The notes: generated from the sequence alone by a model not told the origin. Positions 34,488 through 43,049 are shown, counted from the first letter of the stretch. The stretch: DNA of 64,000 nucleotides from Microbacterium sp. XT11 (GCF_001513675.1 NZ_CP013859.1:3163081-3227080); one strand, 5' to 3'. A program made the numbers and translations.

Positions 34488-35366
34488 ATGCACCCCACCT
34501 TCGCCATCGTCTCGCCGCGCGGTCAGCGCATCGAGCTCGCCACCTCGGCGACGTCGTCCAGCCCCTTCGCGCTCGACGACGAGACCACGGGCCTCGGCTT
34601 CGTGGATCGCGAAGTGCAGGTGACTCCCTCGACGACGGACGGGGGGCGATTCCGAGCTTCTCGGGTCGCCTCCCGCCCGTTCACGCTCGTCGTGAACGTC
34701 TGGGGCCGCACCGTCGCGGAGCGCGACGCCAACCTCCGCACTCTCAGCACCGTCATCCGGCGTGTAAACGGCTTGCCCCTCCCCCGCCTGGAGGCCACGC
34801 TCCCGGGCGGCGACGTCTACGAGCTCCCCTTCATCCACGAAGGCGGAGGCGATGCGCTCAAGCGCCAGCCCATCGGCGGCTTCTACTCCGTCCCGCTCTC
34901 GCTCGTCGCGCCGGACCCCTTCTGGACCGCTCGCGACGCGACGCCATATACCGTCGAGGGGCTCCAGTCGACGGGAACCTTCCTTCCGCAACTCGCCGAG
35001 ATGCATCTAACGAGTTCCGCCGCCTCGGGAGTCCTCTACGTCGACAACGTCGGCGAGGCGGACGCATACCCAACGTGGCGGCTCACCGGCCCCACAACCC
35101 TCGCAACGATCAAGCTCGGCGAGGCGTCGTGGAGCCTCGGCCCAATCGCCGCGGGCGAGGTCATCAACGTCGATACGAAGGCGCGCACGGTCACCCTCAG
35201 CGGAGGGGCGAACAACGGCAAGAACGTCTACGACCGGCTCGGGCCCGCCCCGCGCCTCTTCCCCATCCCGCCAGGTCGCAACGAGCTCGTCGTCTCAATG
35301 ACCGCCGCGACCAACGCCACCTCGGCCACTTGCTACTTCCGCCCCCGTCTGGAGGTCATCCTTTGA
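34488..35366 (+). CDS. Distal tail protein (Dit-like)
   Basis: 292 aa from the ATG at 34488. PFTLVVNVWGRTVAERDANL and LPGGDVYELPFIHEGGGDAL fit the siphoviral tail family that forms the hub at the tail tip. Follows the tape measure as expected. A CGTGTAAACG site lies at 34761. Confidence 0.8.
   Translation: MHPTFAIVSPRGQRIELATSATSSSPFALDDETTGLGFVDREVQVTPSTTDGGRFRASRVASRPFTLVVNVWGRTVAERDANLRTLSTVIRRVNGLPLPRLEATLPGGDVYELPFIHEGGGDALKRQPIGGFYSVPLSLVAPDPFWTARDATPYTVEGLQSTGTFLPQLAEMHLTSSAASGVLYVDNVGEADAYPTWRLTGPTTLATIKLGEASWSLGPIAAGEVINVDTKARTVTLSGGANNGKNVYDRLGPAPRLFPIPPGRNELVVSMTAATNATSATCYFRPRLEVIL
34762..34769 (+). promoter_or_regulatory. Dispersed operator-like site in Dit gene
   Basis: Exact CGTGTAAACG, coding R-V-N with GTA. 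Confidence 0.6.
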
Positions 35367-37210
35367 ACGTCTCCGACATCATCGTCGAGGTCCGCGACCG
35401 CGACCTCGTCCGGCGCGCTCAGATCACCGACGCCGACCTCGACGGCCTTGTCGTCGTCGCTCGCGACAATGACATCGGCTCCTGGGAGCTCCGCCTCCCT
35501 GACACCGTCCTAGACGAGACGACCGGCGAGTGGATACCGCACGCCGCCGCACGCGAGCTCCGCAAGGAGGGCGCGGGCCTCGTCGTCACCTCCGTCGTCG
35601 ACGGCGTCCCGCAGACGCTCCTCTCCGGCCCCATGACGTCCGCCACGTTCGAGGCCGACGGCAACGACCTCACCGGCCGCTGGGCCTTCTCCGGAGTCTC
35701 CGACGCCGTCCTCCTCGCCGACGCGCTGGCTTTCCCTCAGCCGAGCAATGCTGACCCGACGACGCAGACGGCCGCGAACGACACTCGCTCCGGCGCGGCC
35801 GAGTCTCTCCTCCGCCAGTACGTCGCGTACAACATCTGTGTTACTCACGCCCCAGCGGGCCGCGTCACCGGGCTCCGCTCCCGCCTCACGCTGGACGGCC
35901 CCGACCAGGCCCGCGGCGCGACCCTTACGAAGTCGCCGCGCTTCCAGAACCTCCTAGAGCTCTGCCAAGAGATCGCCTTCGCGGGCGGCCTCTCCTTCGA
36001 TATCGTCCAGGTCGGCACCGAGCTTCGATTCCGGGTCTGGCGTCCGGAGGACCGCTCCAAGTTGATCCGCATGGACATGGAGAACGACCTCCTCAAGAGT
36101 GTCACCTACGGCTACGGCGCGGCCTCCACGACGGTCGCCATCGTCGCCGGAAAGGGCGAAGGCACCCAGCGCCTCATCGTCTCGCGGACCTCGACGGACG
36201 CGACCGACTCTGAGACCCGCTGGGGCCGCCGCATCGAGCGCTTCGTCGACCAGCGCAACGCCGAGCAGGCCTCGGAGCTTGAGCAGAAGGGCGACGAGGC
36301 GGTCAAGGAGGGCGCGGCCACGGCATCCGGCCTCCGCGCCACGCCGACCGACGCAGACACCATGCTTTACCTCCGAGACTGGAACAAGGGAGACCTCGTC
36401 TCCGTCGTAGTCGAGGGCCAGGAGGTCAAGTCGCCCGTCTCCGAGGCCGCCCTCGGCGTGAGTGGCTCCGTCGTCACCATCGTCGCCACCCTCGGCGAGG
36501 CCTCGGCCTTCGACGTCGACGCCGCGAGCCAGCGCCGCCAGGAGGCCACCGCCTCCCGCGTCTCGGCCATCGAGCGTACCGTCGAGGTGCCTACCCCGGT
36601 CGCTCCGGCGTGGGCCGACATCACCGGCAAGCCCCGCACCTTCCCGGCGACGCCGCAGACCATCAGCCCGCAGGAGGCGACGGTAGGCCCATCCGGCTGG
36701 CCCATGGGTCTGTCGGTCACGGCCACGACGGCAACCGGCTGGCCTTCGGCCTACGCCACGGTCTTCACAGCCCGCCAGCAGGACGTCCGAGCCTTCCAGC
36801 TCGTTACCGACAAGACGTCGGGCCGCATGTGGTCCCGCGCATCCACGGATGGCAGCACCTGGGGCGCATTCCGTACCGTCCTCCTGGACTCTGTCGCGTG
36901 GTCCGAGATTACGAGCAAGCCCAACCTCCCCTACGCCATGGCCGCAGGCAGCTTCGTCACCAACACCGATCTACCTGCCGGGTCATACAAGGACTACACC
37001 GTGACCTTCCCGTCCGGTCGCTTCTCTGTCGCCCCAATCGTGACTTTCGGCGCGGGATCGGTACGCGCTGGCGTCGCCGCCGAGGTCGCCCCGACCGCGT
37101 CCGGCATGACCGTGCGTGTCTTCAACGTGTCCGGCGCTCTGACCGTCGCGTCGGGAACGGTCATCCGCTGGCAGGCCGTCCAGATGGCCCCGACCGCCGC
37201 AGGAGGTTGA
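35363..37210 (+). CDS. Tail tip protein (Gp37-like, baseplate hub) with fibre-like C-terminus
   Basis: 615 aa, TTG start overlapping the previous stop (TTGA). The N-terminal ~390 residues resemble the ReqiPepy6 Gp37-like siphovirus family (GLVVVARDNDIGSWELRLPD, FQNLLELCQEIAFAGGLSFD). The C-terminus has fibre-type segments (WADITGKPRTFPATPQTISP, FTARQQDVRAFQLVTDKTSG) likely to trimerise and contact the host. Confidence 0.8.
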   Translation: MNVSDIIVEVRDRDLVRRAQITDADLDGLVVVARDNDIGSWELRLPDTVLDETTGEWIPHAAARELRKEGAGLVVTSVVDGVPQTLLSGPMTSATFEADGNDLTGRWAFSGVSDAVLLADALAFPQPSNADPTTQTAANDTRSGAAESLLRQYVAYNICVTHAPAGRVTGLRSRLTLDGPDQARGATLTKSPRFQNLLELCQEIAFAGGLSFDIVQVGTELRFRVWRPEDRSKLIRMDMENDLLKSVTYGYGAASTTVAIVAGKGEGTQRLIVSRTSTDATDSETRWGRRIERFVDQRNAEQASELEQKGDEAVKEGAATASGLRATPTDADTMLYLRDWNKGDLVSVVVEGQEVKSPVSEAALGVSGSVVTIVATLGEASAFDVDAASQRRQEATASRVSAIERTVEVPTPVAPAWADITGKPRTFPATPQTISPQEATVGPSGWPMGLSVTATTATGWPSAYATVFTARQQDVRAFQLVTDKTSGRMWSRASTDGSTWGAFRTVLLDSVAWSEITSKPNLPYAMAAGSFVTNTDLPAGSYKDYTVTFPSGRFSVAPIVTFGAGSVRAGVAAEVAPTASGMTVRVFNVSGALTVASGTVIRWQAVQMAPTAAGG

Positions 37211-37215
37211 CCCAG

Positions 37216-37362
37216 ATGGACTCAATCGACACCCAGCCCGCCCTCGAAACCCGCACGCTCACCTGTCAGACCGCCGCGTGCCTCAACTTCGGCGTGGCCA
37301 TCACCATCGAGTGCGTCGCCACGGTCATCTGTGGCGCGTGTGGCCATCTCATCGCCGAGTAG
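37216..37362 (+). CDS. Small zinc-ribbon-like protein
   Basis: 48 aa with four cysteines as two pairs (CQTAAC and CGAC), a possible knuckle zinc site. GAGG ribosome site overlaps the end of the tip gene. Function unknown. Confidence 0.6.
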   Translation: MDSIDTQPALETRTLTCQTAACLNFGVAITIECVATVICGACGHLIAE

Positions 37363-37374
37363 TCGAGCTTTCGC

Positions 37375-37414
37375 AGGGCCGCCCCATCCGTTCATCGGCA
37401 CGGGGGCGGCCCTT
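37375..37414 (+). terminator. Intrinsic terminator
   Basis: AGGGCCGCCCC/GGGGCGGCCCT stem followed by TT. Confidence 0.75.
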
Positions 37415-37439
37415 CCTCACCCCTGAAAGGACGGCCCCA

Positions 37440-38345
37440 ATGGCCATGACCTCCTGGCCTCGTGTAAACGAGGACACCACCGACGCCCAGTACGCCGAGC
37501 TCTTCGACTCGATCATTGGCACGGGCATCCGCGGCGGAACCGACCTCACCGTCTCCGCCGACTCCTCCGGCCTCAACGTCAAGGTCTCCTCCGGCTTCGC
37601 CGTCGTCGCGGGCTCCGCCTTCCTGTCGACCGCGACGGAGACCCTCGCCATCGCCCCGAACACCTCGGGCAATCCCCGTGTCGACCTCGTTGCCCTCCGT
37701 CGCGACTTCGCCCAGCCGACGGGCCAGGTTGTCCGGCTCGTCGTACTCCAGGGCACCCCGGCCGCCGCGCCGGTCGCGCCGACCGCGACGGCCGACGTGC
37801 GCGGCGTCTACGTCCTACCGCTCGCGACCGTCCGCGTCGCCGCGGGAGCCGCGACGATCACGTCCGCCGACCTGACCGCGTCCCGGGCCTACCTCTCGTC
37901 CCGCGTCTCCGTCTGGACGACCGCCACCCGGCCGACCTCCCAGCAACTCCGCTTCGGCTTCAACACCTCGACGGGCCAGTGGGAGACCACCTTCGGCGGC
38001 TCCTGGGCCCCGCTCGTGTCGTGGTCGACGATCCCGGGCAAGCCCGCCGCCATCCCGATCACCGAGGGCGGCACCGGGGCGACGTCTGCCGCCGCGGCAC
38101 GCGCCAACCTCGGGGCCGCCGCGGCCTCGCACTCCCACGCCTGGACGGAGATCACCGGCAAGCCGACGACCTTCCCTCCCTCGGCGCACACTCACCCCCT
38201 GAGCGAAGGCACGGGCGTCCTCCCCATCGAGAAGGGCGGCACCGGGACGACCAACGCCGTCGCGGCGCTCCAGGCGCTCGGCATCTTCGTCCAGAACGCC
38301 GCCCCGGCGCACGCTAACGGGCGAGTTTGGATCAAGCGTCCGTGA
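37440..38345 (+). CDS. Tail fibre protein
   Basis: 301 aa. After a baseplate-binding N-terminus (SWPRVNEDTTDAQYAELFDS) the C-terminal part has two GGTG units (ITEGGTGATSAAAARANLGA and IEKGGTGTTNAVAALQALGI) and HSH/HTH motifs that bind metal along fibre collars. Likely a receptor-binding fibre. A CGTGTAAACG site is at 37461, close to its start. Confidence 0.82.
   Translation: MAMTSWPRVNEDTTDAQYAELFDSIIGTGIRGGTDLTVSADSSGLNVKVSSGFAVVAGSAFLSTATETLAIAPNTSGNPRVDLVALRRDFAQPTGQVVRLVVLQGTPAAAPVAPTATADVRGVYVLPLATVRVAAGAATITSADLTASRAYLSSRVSVWTTATRPTSQQLRFGFNTSTGQWETTFGGSWAPLVSWSTIPGKPAAIPITEGGTGATSAAAARANLGAAAASHSHAWTEITGKPTTFPPSAHTHPLSEGTGVLPIEKGGTGTTNAVAALQALGIFVQNAAPAHANGRVWIKRP
37462..37469 (+). 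promoter_or_regulatory. Dispersed operator-like site in fibre gene
   Basis: Exact CGTGTAAACG, coding R-V-N with GTA, about 22 nt after the start codon. Confidence 0.6.
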
Positions 38346-39157
38346 CCACCTACGACTCCGAGTTCGCCGCGCGCCCAGGCCACGTCCTCCGGCTGACCAT
38401 CGACCAGGGTACCCAGAGCCAGGAGGGCAACTGGACGGACGTCATCATCAACCTCTACCTCGTGCGGACGGCCTCCAGCTCCCGGACCTACGCATACGAT
38501 CCTCAGCCCTGGAGCATCAACGCATCCGGCACACCATGGAGCGGCGCGTCCCCCTACGACTTCCGGAGTTCGTCAATCATCCACCTGGCGTCCGTCGTCA
38601 AGCGGATGGGCCATGACGAGGGCGGATACTCCACCATCGTCGTTGACGCGACCTTCTCCGGTGGCCCGCTGGGGTCTACGAGCGTCCGAGGCGTGATGTC
38701 GCTCACGCGCATCCCGAAGCCGCCCGGCGCGCCGCTCGTCTCCGGCGTGGTCGGAGGGACGCCCCTGGGCTTCGATCAGATCGCCACTACGAGTATGCGC
38801 TTCCGCTTCTCGGGCACGACCGACGGCGGCTCGCCGATCACCGGCTGGGAGGCCCAGATCGCGGAGTCGCCCGACTTCTCCGTCAACCCCCGCACGGTCG
38901 CGTCGAACGGTACCACGATCTTCACCGGACTCAAGCCCGGCGTCATGCACTACGCCCGAGCCCGAGGGGCCAACCAGGCCCGCGGCTGGGGCCCATGGTC
39001 GGCGACGGCCTCAGCGAAGACCCTAGCCGCCGTCTACGTGTCCGACGGCTCCAAGTGGCTCCCGGCCGAAATCTACGTGTCCAACGGGAGCTCCTGGCAG
39101 GGCGTCGAGGTGCTCCTCTCCGAGTCGGGCGTATGGCGCGAGCCCGTCGCCGTCTAA
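38342..39157 (+). CDS. Minor tail protein with FnIII-like domain
   Basis: 271 aa, GTG overlapping the fibre stop (GTGA). N-terminal ~130 residues form a beta-sandwich-like module, followed by a fibronectin III-like domain (FRFSGTTDGGSPITGWEAQI ... GLKPGVMHYARARGANQARG) and a short C-terminal repeat (VYVSDGSKWLPAEIYVSNGS). Probably displayed on the tail and may bind the cell wall. Confidence 0.75.
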   Translation: MTTYDSEFAARPGHVLRLTIDQGTQSQEGNWTDVIINLYLVRTASSSRTYAYDPQPWSINASGTPWSGASPYDFRSSSIIHLASVVKRMGHDEGGYSTIVVDATFSGGPLGSTSVRGVMSLTRIPKPPGAPLVSGVVGGTPLGFDQIATTSMRFRFSGTTDGGSPITGWEAQIAESPDFSVNPRTVASNGTTIFTGLKPGVMHYARARGANQARGWGPWSATASAKTLAAVYVSDGSKWLPAEIYVSNGSSWQGVEVLLSESGVWREPVAV

Positions 39158-39169
39158 CCACCCCTCCCG

Positions 39170-39200
39170 AAAGGGCCGCTCCCACCTGGGGCGGCCCTTT
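39170..39200 (+). terminator. Intrinsic terminator
   Basis: AAAGGGCCGC/GCGGCCCTTT, 10-bp perfect stem. Confidence 0.78.
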
Positions 39201-39223
39201 CTCGTCCCCACGAAAGGACATCC

Positions 39224-40006
39224 ATGGCTACCCTCAAGAACCACCACGGCTTCTGGCTCCGCGACGACGCCGCCGCCGCGTTTGACGCCTACGAGGCGAA
39301 GTACGGCATCCGGCGCGTCAATTCGGCGGGACGGACGGTCGCCGACCAGCAGAAGCTCATCGACCGATGGAACCGCGGAGGCGCGGCCAACCGGCCGCCG
39401 CACCTGTACAAGCCCGCCATGCCCGCGACGGCGTCCAACCACGTCGCCAACGGCGGAGTCGCCGTCGACATCGGCGACTACGACACCTTCCGCCAGCATT
39501 GCGAGGAGTTCGGCTTCCGTTGGTACGGCGCGTCCGACCCGGTCCACTTCACCTTCGTCGGACGCCCGAACAGCGGCGGAGCTCGCGCGGACGAGGCCAC
39601 CCGCCAGCGCCAGGCATGGCTCAACCAGGCTCGCGGCGAGAAGCTGGCGGTCGACGGCATCCAGGGCCCGGCGACGACGGCGGCCATCAAGCGCTACCAG
39701 GCCTTCCTCGGCGTGGCCGCTGACGGCATCTGGGGCCCGGCGACGCAGGCCGCGCACGCCGTCTACTACGCCAAGGTGACCGCTCCGGCACCTTCCCGCA
39801 TCCTCCGCCGCGGCTCCACGGGCGACCTCGTCCGGAAGCTCCAGGAGACGCTCAAGCGGAACTACAGCCTGTACGCGGGCAAGCTCGCGGTCGACGGCAT
39901 CTACGGTCCCGCGACCGAGGCGGCCGTCCGCGAGTTCCAGCGCCGCGCGGGTCTCGCCGTCGACGGCATCGCCGGTCCCGCCACGCTCGGGAAGCTGGGC
40001 ATCTAA
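39224..40006 (+). CDS. Endolysin: M15 peptidase with two peptidoglycan-binding domains
   Basis: 260 aa. The peptidase has His73 and Asp82 in SNHVANGGVAVD and His108 in DPVHF, the zinc site of M15/VanY-like L-Ala-D-Glu or D-Ala-D-Ala peptidases. Two peptidoglycan-binding domains follow (LAVDGIQGPATTAAIKRYQA and LAVDGIYGPATEAAVREFQR). No signal peptide, so export depends on the holins next door. Confidence 0.9.
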   Translation: MATLKNHHGFWLRDDAAAAFDAYEAKYGIRRVNSAGRTVADQQKLIDRWNRGGAANRPPHLYKPAMPATASNHVANGGVAVDIGDYDTFRQHCEEFGFRWYGASDPVHFTFVGRPNSGGARADEATRQRQAWLNQARGEKLAVDGIQGPATTAAIKRYQAFLGVAADGIWGPATQAAHAVYYAKVTAPAPSRILRRGSTGDLVRKLQETLKRNYSLYAGKLAVDGIYGPATEAAVREFQRRAGLAVDGIAGPATLGKLGI

Positions 40007-40236
40007 TGCCCCCGGCCGTCGTCATCAACGAAGGCGGCGGCGTTCCTCCGTCCGAGGATGCCGCCCTCGTCTCGTTCCTCACTCGCGTCGAGGTCAAGCT
40101 CGACAACGCACTCACCCGAGGGGACGACCACGAGGGCCGCATCCGCGCCCTGGAGCGCAAAGTCTGGCTCGTCTCCGGGGCCGCCGCCGTCCTGGGAGGC
40201 GTCCTCGGAAACGTGGCTCCCCTCATCGCCAAGTAA
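40006..40236 (+). CDS. Holin-like protein 1
   Basis: 76 aa, start overlapping the endolysin stop (TAATG). A short coiled segment (RVEVKLDNALTRGDDHEGRI) precedes one C-terminal membrane helix, like XhlA-type or membrane-tethered holin partners. Confidence 0.65.
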   Translation: MPPAVVINEGGGVPPSEDAALVSFLTRVEVKLDNALTRGDDHEGRIRALERKVWLVSGAAAVLGGVLGNVAPLIAK

Positions 40237-40245
40237 GGAGGCTCA

Positions 40246-40524
40246 ATGTCCGCTCCCCTCACTCGTGCCGAGCTCCGGCGTCTCCGAGCCCAGCGCCCTC
40301 TCTTCACCGCGCGCTTCTGGGCCGACACGGCCGAGCGCGTCATCACCTCGGCGGCGGGCGGCGCTCTGGCCGTCGCCTCCGCCAGCACCTTCGTCCTCGG
40401 CGCGCCCGACTCCTGGGCCGCCATGGGCGTCGGCGCTGGCACCGCGGCGCTCGTCTCGCTCCTCAAGGCCATCGTGGCCTCCAGAGGCGGGACCGGCTCC
40501 GCCTCGCTCGTCCCGAACGTGTAA
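40246..40524 (+). CDS. Holin (r1t-like)
   Basis: 92 aa with two membrane helices; FWADTAERVITSAAGGALAV and AMGVGAGTAALVSLLKAIVA match the r1t-type holin pattern. Its stop codon lies in a CGTGTAAACG site. Confidence 0.78.
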   Translation: MSAPLTRAELRRLRAQRPLFTARFWADTAERVITSAAGGALAVASASTFVLGAPDSWAAMGVGAGTAALVSLLKAIVASRGGTGSASLVPNV

Positions 40525-40526
40525 AC
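40519..40526 (+). promoter_or_regulatory. Dispersed operator-like site at holin stop
   Basis: Exact CGTGTAAACG; TAA is the stop codon of the holin gene. Confidence 0.6.
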
Positions 40527-40530
40527 GAAT

Positions 40531-40572
40531 GGCCCCCGGGCGAGGTTCCCCAGCCTCCCGCCCGGGGCCTTT
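40531..40572 (+). terminator. Intrinsic terminator ending the late region
   Basis: GGCCCCCGGGCG/CGCCCGGGGCC followed by TTT. Confidence 0.78.
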
Positions 40573-40638
40573 CGTCGTCGGAGCCCTTCTCGACGACGTC
40601 CCCAGGGCCACCAGGATACCGACCCGTCACCCTCCCAC

Positions 40639-40684
40639 GCAAACAGACTTGCGCGAACCCGTTTACACGTGGTAGCATCGAGGC
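40639..40684 (+). promoter_or_regulatory. GTAAAC-family promoter, leaderless start
   Basis: GCAAAC at 40639 and GTTTACACG at 40661 (22 bp apart), -35 TTGCGC at 40649, 18-nt spacer, -10 TAGCAT at 40673-40678, ATG at 40685. Confidence 0.75.
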
Positions 40685-40840
40685 ATGACGAACAACACCC
40701 CCGCCACCGAGTACACCTTCGCCACGCGCCACGACGCCCAGGAGTTCGCCAACCTCAAGAGCATGGTTGACGGCAAGATCGTCGCGGGCCCCTTCATCGC
40801 TGGAGACAAGTGGGCCGTCCACGTCTCCGACCCCTCCTGA
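40685..40840 (+). CDS. Small hypothetical phage protein
   Basis: 51 aa, monocistronic between promoter and terminator. FATRHDAQEFANLKSMVDGK and WAVHVSDPS; no family recognised. Probably leaderless. Confidence 0.65.
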   Translation: MTNNTPATEYTFATRHDAQEFANLKSMVDGKIVAGPFIAGDKWAVHVSDPS

Positions 40841-40851
40841 CACACCCCCTC

Positions 40852-40881
40852 AAGGCCCCCGGCTTCGGCTGGGGGCCTTTT
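40852..40881 (+). terminator. Intrinsic terminator
   Basis: AAGGCCCCC/GGGGGCC followed by TTTT. Confidence 0.8.
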
Positions 40882-40911
40882 CGTGTACCTGGCCCCGGCT
40901 ACCCTCGCCTC

Positions 40912-41169
40912 GTGAGCGAATGGCACCCGATCTTCCTCTCCGACGAGCCGACCCCTGGAGTATGGACGCTCCAGCACTCCACCGGCTACGGGCCGTTCGC
41001 GCGCATCGAGCTCCGCCGCGTCGAGGTCGGGCTCCGCTATCGCGTCGAGTTCCGCGGCGAGCTCCTCGGCTGGGCCACCTCGCTCCAGGTCGCGTGCGAG
41101 CGAGCCTGGGAGGCCTACCTTAAGGAAGGCCGCGACGCACGTAGCGGGCCGCCCAACGGGCGACTGTAG
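40912..41169 (+). CDS. Hypothetical phage protein
   Basis: 85 aa, GTG start with no ribosome site but a possible -10 (TACCCT) 6 nt before it, so likely leaderless. VWTLQHSTGYGPFARIELRR and a helical end. No family recognised. Confidence 0.6.
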   Translation: MSEWHPIFLSDEPTPGVWTLQHSTGYGPFARIELRRVEVGLRYRVEFRGELLGWATSLQVACERAWEAYLKEGRDARSGPPNGRL

Positions 41170-41230
41170 GCACTCGCGGGCGTCCAGGCGCTCTCCTCCT
41201 CGTCATATCCACCGACGAGAGAGGAGCGGC
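41167..41230 (+). promoter_or_regulatory. Operon-leader element, copy 4
   Basis: TAGGCA, 14 nt, GGCGCTCTCC, CGTC 28 nt after the first block. CTCGTC (41199-41204) pairs with GACGAG (41214-41219), and CTCC with GGAG of the ribosome site: two compensatory changes relative to copy 3. Confidence 0.75.
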
Positions 41231-41599
41231 ATGGCCGCCTTCACCAAGTACGACTTCGACAAGGGCGAGGACGTCGCCCTTCCCGGCACCGAGGACTTCG
41301 TCCAGGTCGGCGACGCCTACGCCGGAGGCTGGAACTGGAGCAACTTCTCCGCCTACTACTCACCGAGCCGCGACCGCTACTACTGGCTCGACGAGGGCGG
41401 ATGCTCGTGCAGTGGCCCCGGCGACAGCGTCTACAGCGTCGCCGACTTCCAGGAGGGCTCCCGCGAGGAGCTCACCCGCGCCGCCAAGGCCTCCGTCGTG
41501 GTCGGCGGCTACGCGGGCGACGACGTCTGGACTCAGGACCACCGCGACCGCCTCCTCGACGCCATCCGTCGCTTCGACCCGACGAAGGCCTCCGCATGA
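41231..41599 (+). CDS. Hypothetical phage protein
   Basis: 122 aa with a Trp/Tyr/Ser-rich core (WNWSNFSAYYSPSRDRYYWL), a CSCSGPGDS motif and a helical end. Proteins like this recur in actinophages, but function is unknown. Confidence 0.7.
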   Translation: MAAFTKYDFDKGEDVALPGTEDFVQVGDAYAGGWNWSNFSAYYSPSRDRYYWLDEGGCSCSGPGDSVYSVADFQEGSREELTRAAKASVVVGGYAGDDVWTQDHRDRLLDAIRRFDPTKASA

Positions 41600-42189
41600 C
41601 TCGCCTCATCGGCCTCATCGGCAAGAAGCGCACCGGCAAGAACCACACCGCCCGGCTCCTGGCCCGCTTCGGCTACCGGGAGGCCGCCTTCGCGGACCCA
41701 CTCCGCGACATGGCGGTCGCCGTCGACCCCGTCGTCGGCTGGGATCGGTTTACCGACCGGCCCATCCGCTACACCGACGCCATCAACCGCTATGGCTACG
41801 AGGCGGCCAAGGAGCGCTTCCCGGAGTTCCGCCGCTTCCTCCAGCGCCTCGGCACCGAAGGCGTCCGCGAGACGCTCGGCGAGAAGTACGGCCTCCGGGA
41901 GCTCCTCGGCGATGACGTCTGGATCGTCCTGGCCGAGAAGCGGATCGACTCCAGCGACGAGCCACTCGTCTTCACCGACGTCCGCTTCCCCAACGAGGCC
42001 GAGCTCATCCGGCGCAAGGGCGGCGCGACCGTTCGCGTCATCCGACCGAGCCTCCCGCCGAGCACCGACGAGCACCCATCCGAGACGGCGCTCGACGGCT
42101 TCGTCCCCGACGTCGTCCTCCACAATGACAGCACCCCGGCAGGTCTCTCCGAGGCCGTCGACGTCCTCGTCGACAAGGTCGCCGGATAA
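41596..42189 (+). CDS. Deoxynucleoside monophosphate kinase
   Basis: 197 aa, ATGA overlap. P-loop GKKRTGKN (9-16), LID/acceptor segments FADPLRDM and VFTDVRFPNEAELI match phage dNMP kinases. Supplies dNTP precursors for phage replication. Confidence 0.85.
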   Translation: MTRLIGLIGKKRTGKNHTARLLARFGYREAAFADPLRDMAVAVDPVVGWDRFTDRPIRYTDAINRYGYEAAKERFPEFRRFLQRLGTEGVRETLGEKYGLRELLGDDVWIVLAEKRIDSSDEPLVFTDVRFPNEAELIRRKGGATVRVIRPSLPPSTDEHPSETALDGFVPDVVLHNDSTPAGLSEAVDVLVDKVAG

Positions 42190-42194
42190 TATCC

Positions 42195-42229
42195 AGCCCC
42201 GCCCCTCCATGTCGAGGGGCGGGGCTTTT
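42195..42229 (+). terminator. Intrinsic terminator
   Basis: AGCCCCGCCCCT/AGGGGCGGGGCT, 12-bp stem, followed by TTT. Confidence 0.82.
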
Positions 42230-42232
42230 CGC

Positions 42233-42277
42233 GTTATCCGGCTTGCGCAAACCTGTACGCGCTGGGATGCTGGAGCC
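42233..42277 (+). promoter_or_regulatory. GTAAAC-family promoter, degenerate, leaderless start
   Basis: -35 TTGCGC at 42243-42248, 17-nt spacer, -10 GATGCT at 42266-42271, ATG at 42278. The operator arms (GTTATC, GTACGC) are poor matches, so repression may be weak or different here. Confidence 0.55.
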
Positions 42278-42874
42278 ATGGTTATGAGCAACACCCTGGC
42301 CCAACTCCTGGAGCGTGCCGTGGCAGGCGTCCGCGGCTACCTGGAACACGAAGGCCCCGAGCGTGCCCCCTACGCGAAGGCGGCCGCCGCCGCCCTCGTC
42401 GAGGCCCGCTCGCACTTCTTCTCGGCAGACGGGACGCCCGACTACCTCGGCCGCTCGCGCGAGTATCGGGAGTTCGTCGCTCAGACCTTCGCCGAGGCCG
42501 AAGTGCCAGAAGCCTACCGAGCCAAGCTCGGATCAGTGCTCCGCTACCACGTCTCGCCGATCTTACGCGAACGATTCGGAGAGGAGGTGGAAGCCCTGGG
42601 TCTAGAGCCGGGCTCCCTACAAGACCGCAAGAAGCGCCGCCGCGACCGCGATGCCCGCATCATCGCGATCTTCGCTGGCGGCCCGTACATCACCGAGCTC
42701 AGCGACCTCCGCCTCATCGCCAGCCTCGCACGACTCGCGTTTACACGCATCGCGGGGATGCCGGAGGGGACGCCGGAGACGACGGCGGCCCGCGTCCGCG
42801 ACGAGTACGCCAAGCTCGCCGAGACACTCGACGAGGCGCGAAAGCGACTCGACAGTGACGAAGTGACGGAATAA
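42278..42874 (+). CDS. Unknown phage protein; regulator candidate
   Basis: 198 aa, helical, no family recognised. Basic patch DRKKRRRDRDARIIAIFAGG in the middle. It has its own weakly-operated promoter and ends inside a 102-bp palindrome, two traits expected of an autoregulated immunity gene, but no helix-turn-helix can be named. A CGTTTACACG site lies inside at 42738. Confidence 0.6.
   Translation: MVMSNTLAQLLERAVAGVRGYLEHEGPERAPYAKAAAAALVEARSHFFSADGTPDYLGRSREYREFVAQTFAEAEVPEAYRAKLGSVLRYHVSPILRERFGEEVEALGLEPGSLQDRKKRRRDRDARIIAIFAGGPYITELSDLRLIASLARLAFTRIAGMPEGTPETTAARVRDEYAKLAETLDEARKRLDSDEVTE
42739..42746 (-). promoter_or_regulatory. Dispersed operator-like site
   Basis: Exact CGTTTACACG inside the preceding gene, coding F-T-R. 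Confidence 0.55.
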
Positions 42875-42956
42875 TCGTCACTTCCTATTCCCCCTTCGAG
42901 AGGGAGCTCCCTCGTAGAAGGAATAGAAAGTGACGGAATATCCGTCACTTCGTCAC
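42855..42956. repeat. 102-bp nested palindrome, copy 2
   Basis: Same length and plan as 17657-17758: outer arms GTGACGAAGTGACGG/CCGTCACTTCGTCAC, two inner palindromes AAGTGACGG-N5-(C/T)CGTCACTT (42861-42883, 42928-42950), CTATTCC/GGAATAG arms and a central GAGGGAGCTCCCTC. It overlaps the end of the upstream gene. Confidence 0.82.
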
Positions 42957-42981
42957 CACCCCCACTAACTAGCGCCTGGGC

Positions 42982-43049
42982 CGGGCATCAACCCCCGCCC
43001 AGGCGCTCTCCTTTGCGTCCCTATTCCCCGACGCAAGGAGGACCATGGC
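42982..43049 (+). promoter_or_regulatory. Operon-leader element, copy 5
   Basis: CGGGCA, 14 nt, GGCGCTCTCC, CGTC 28 nt after the first block. TTGCGTC (43013-43019) pairs perfectly with GACGCAA (43030-43036), and CTCC with GGAG, so the ribosome site is fully enclosed. An upstream hairpin CGCCTGGGC/GCCCAGGCG covers the first half. Confidence 0.78.
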
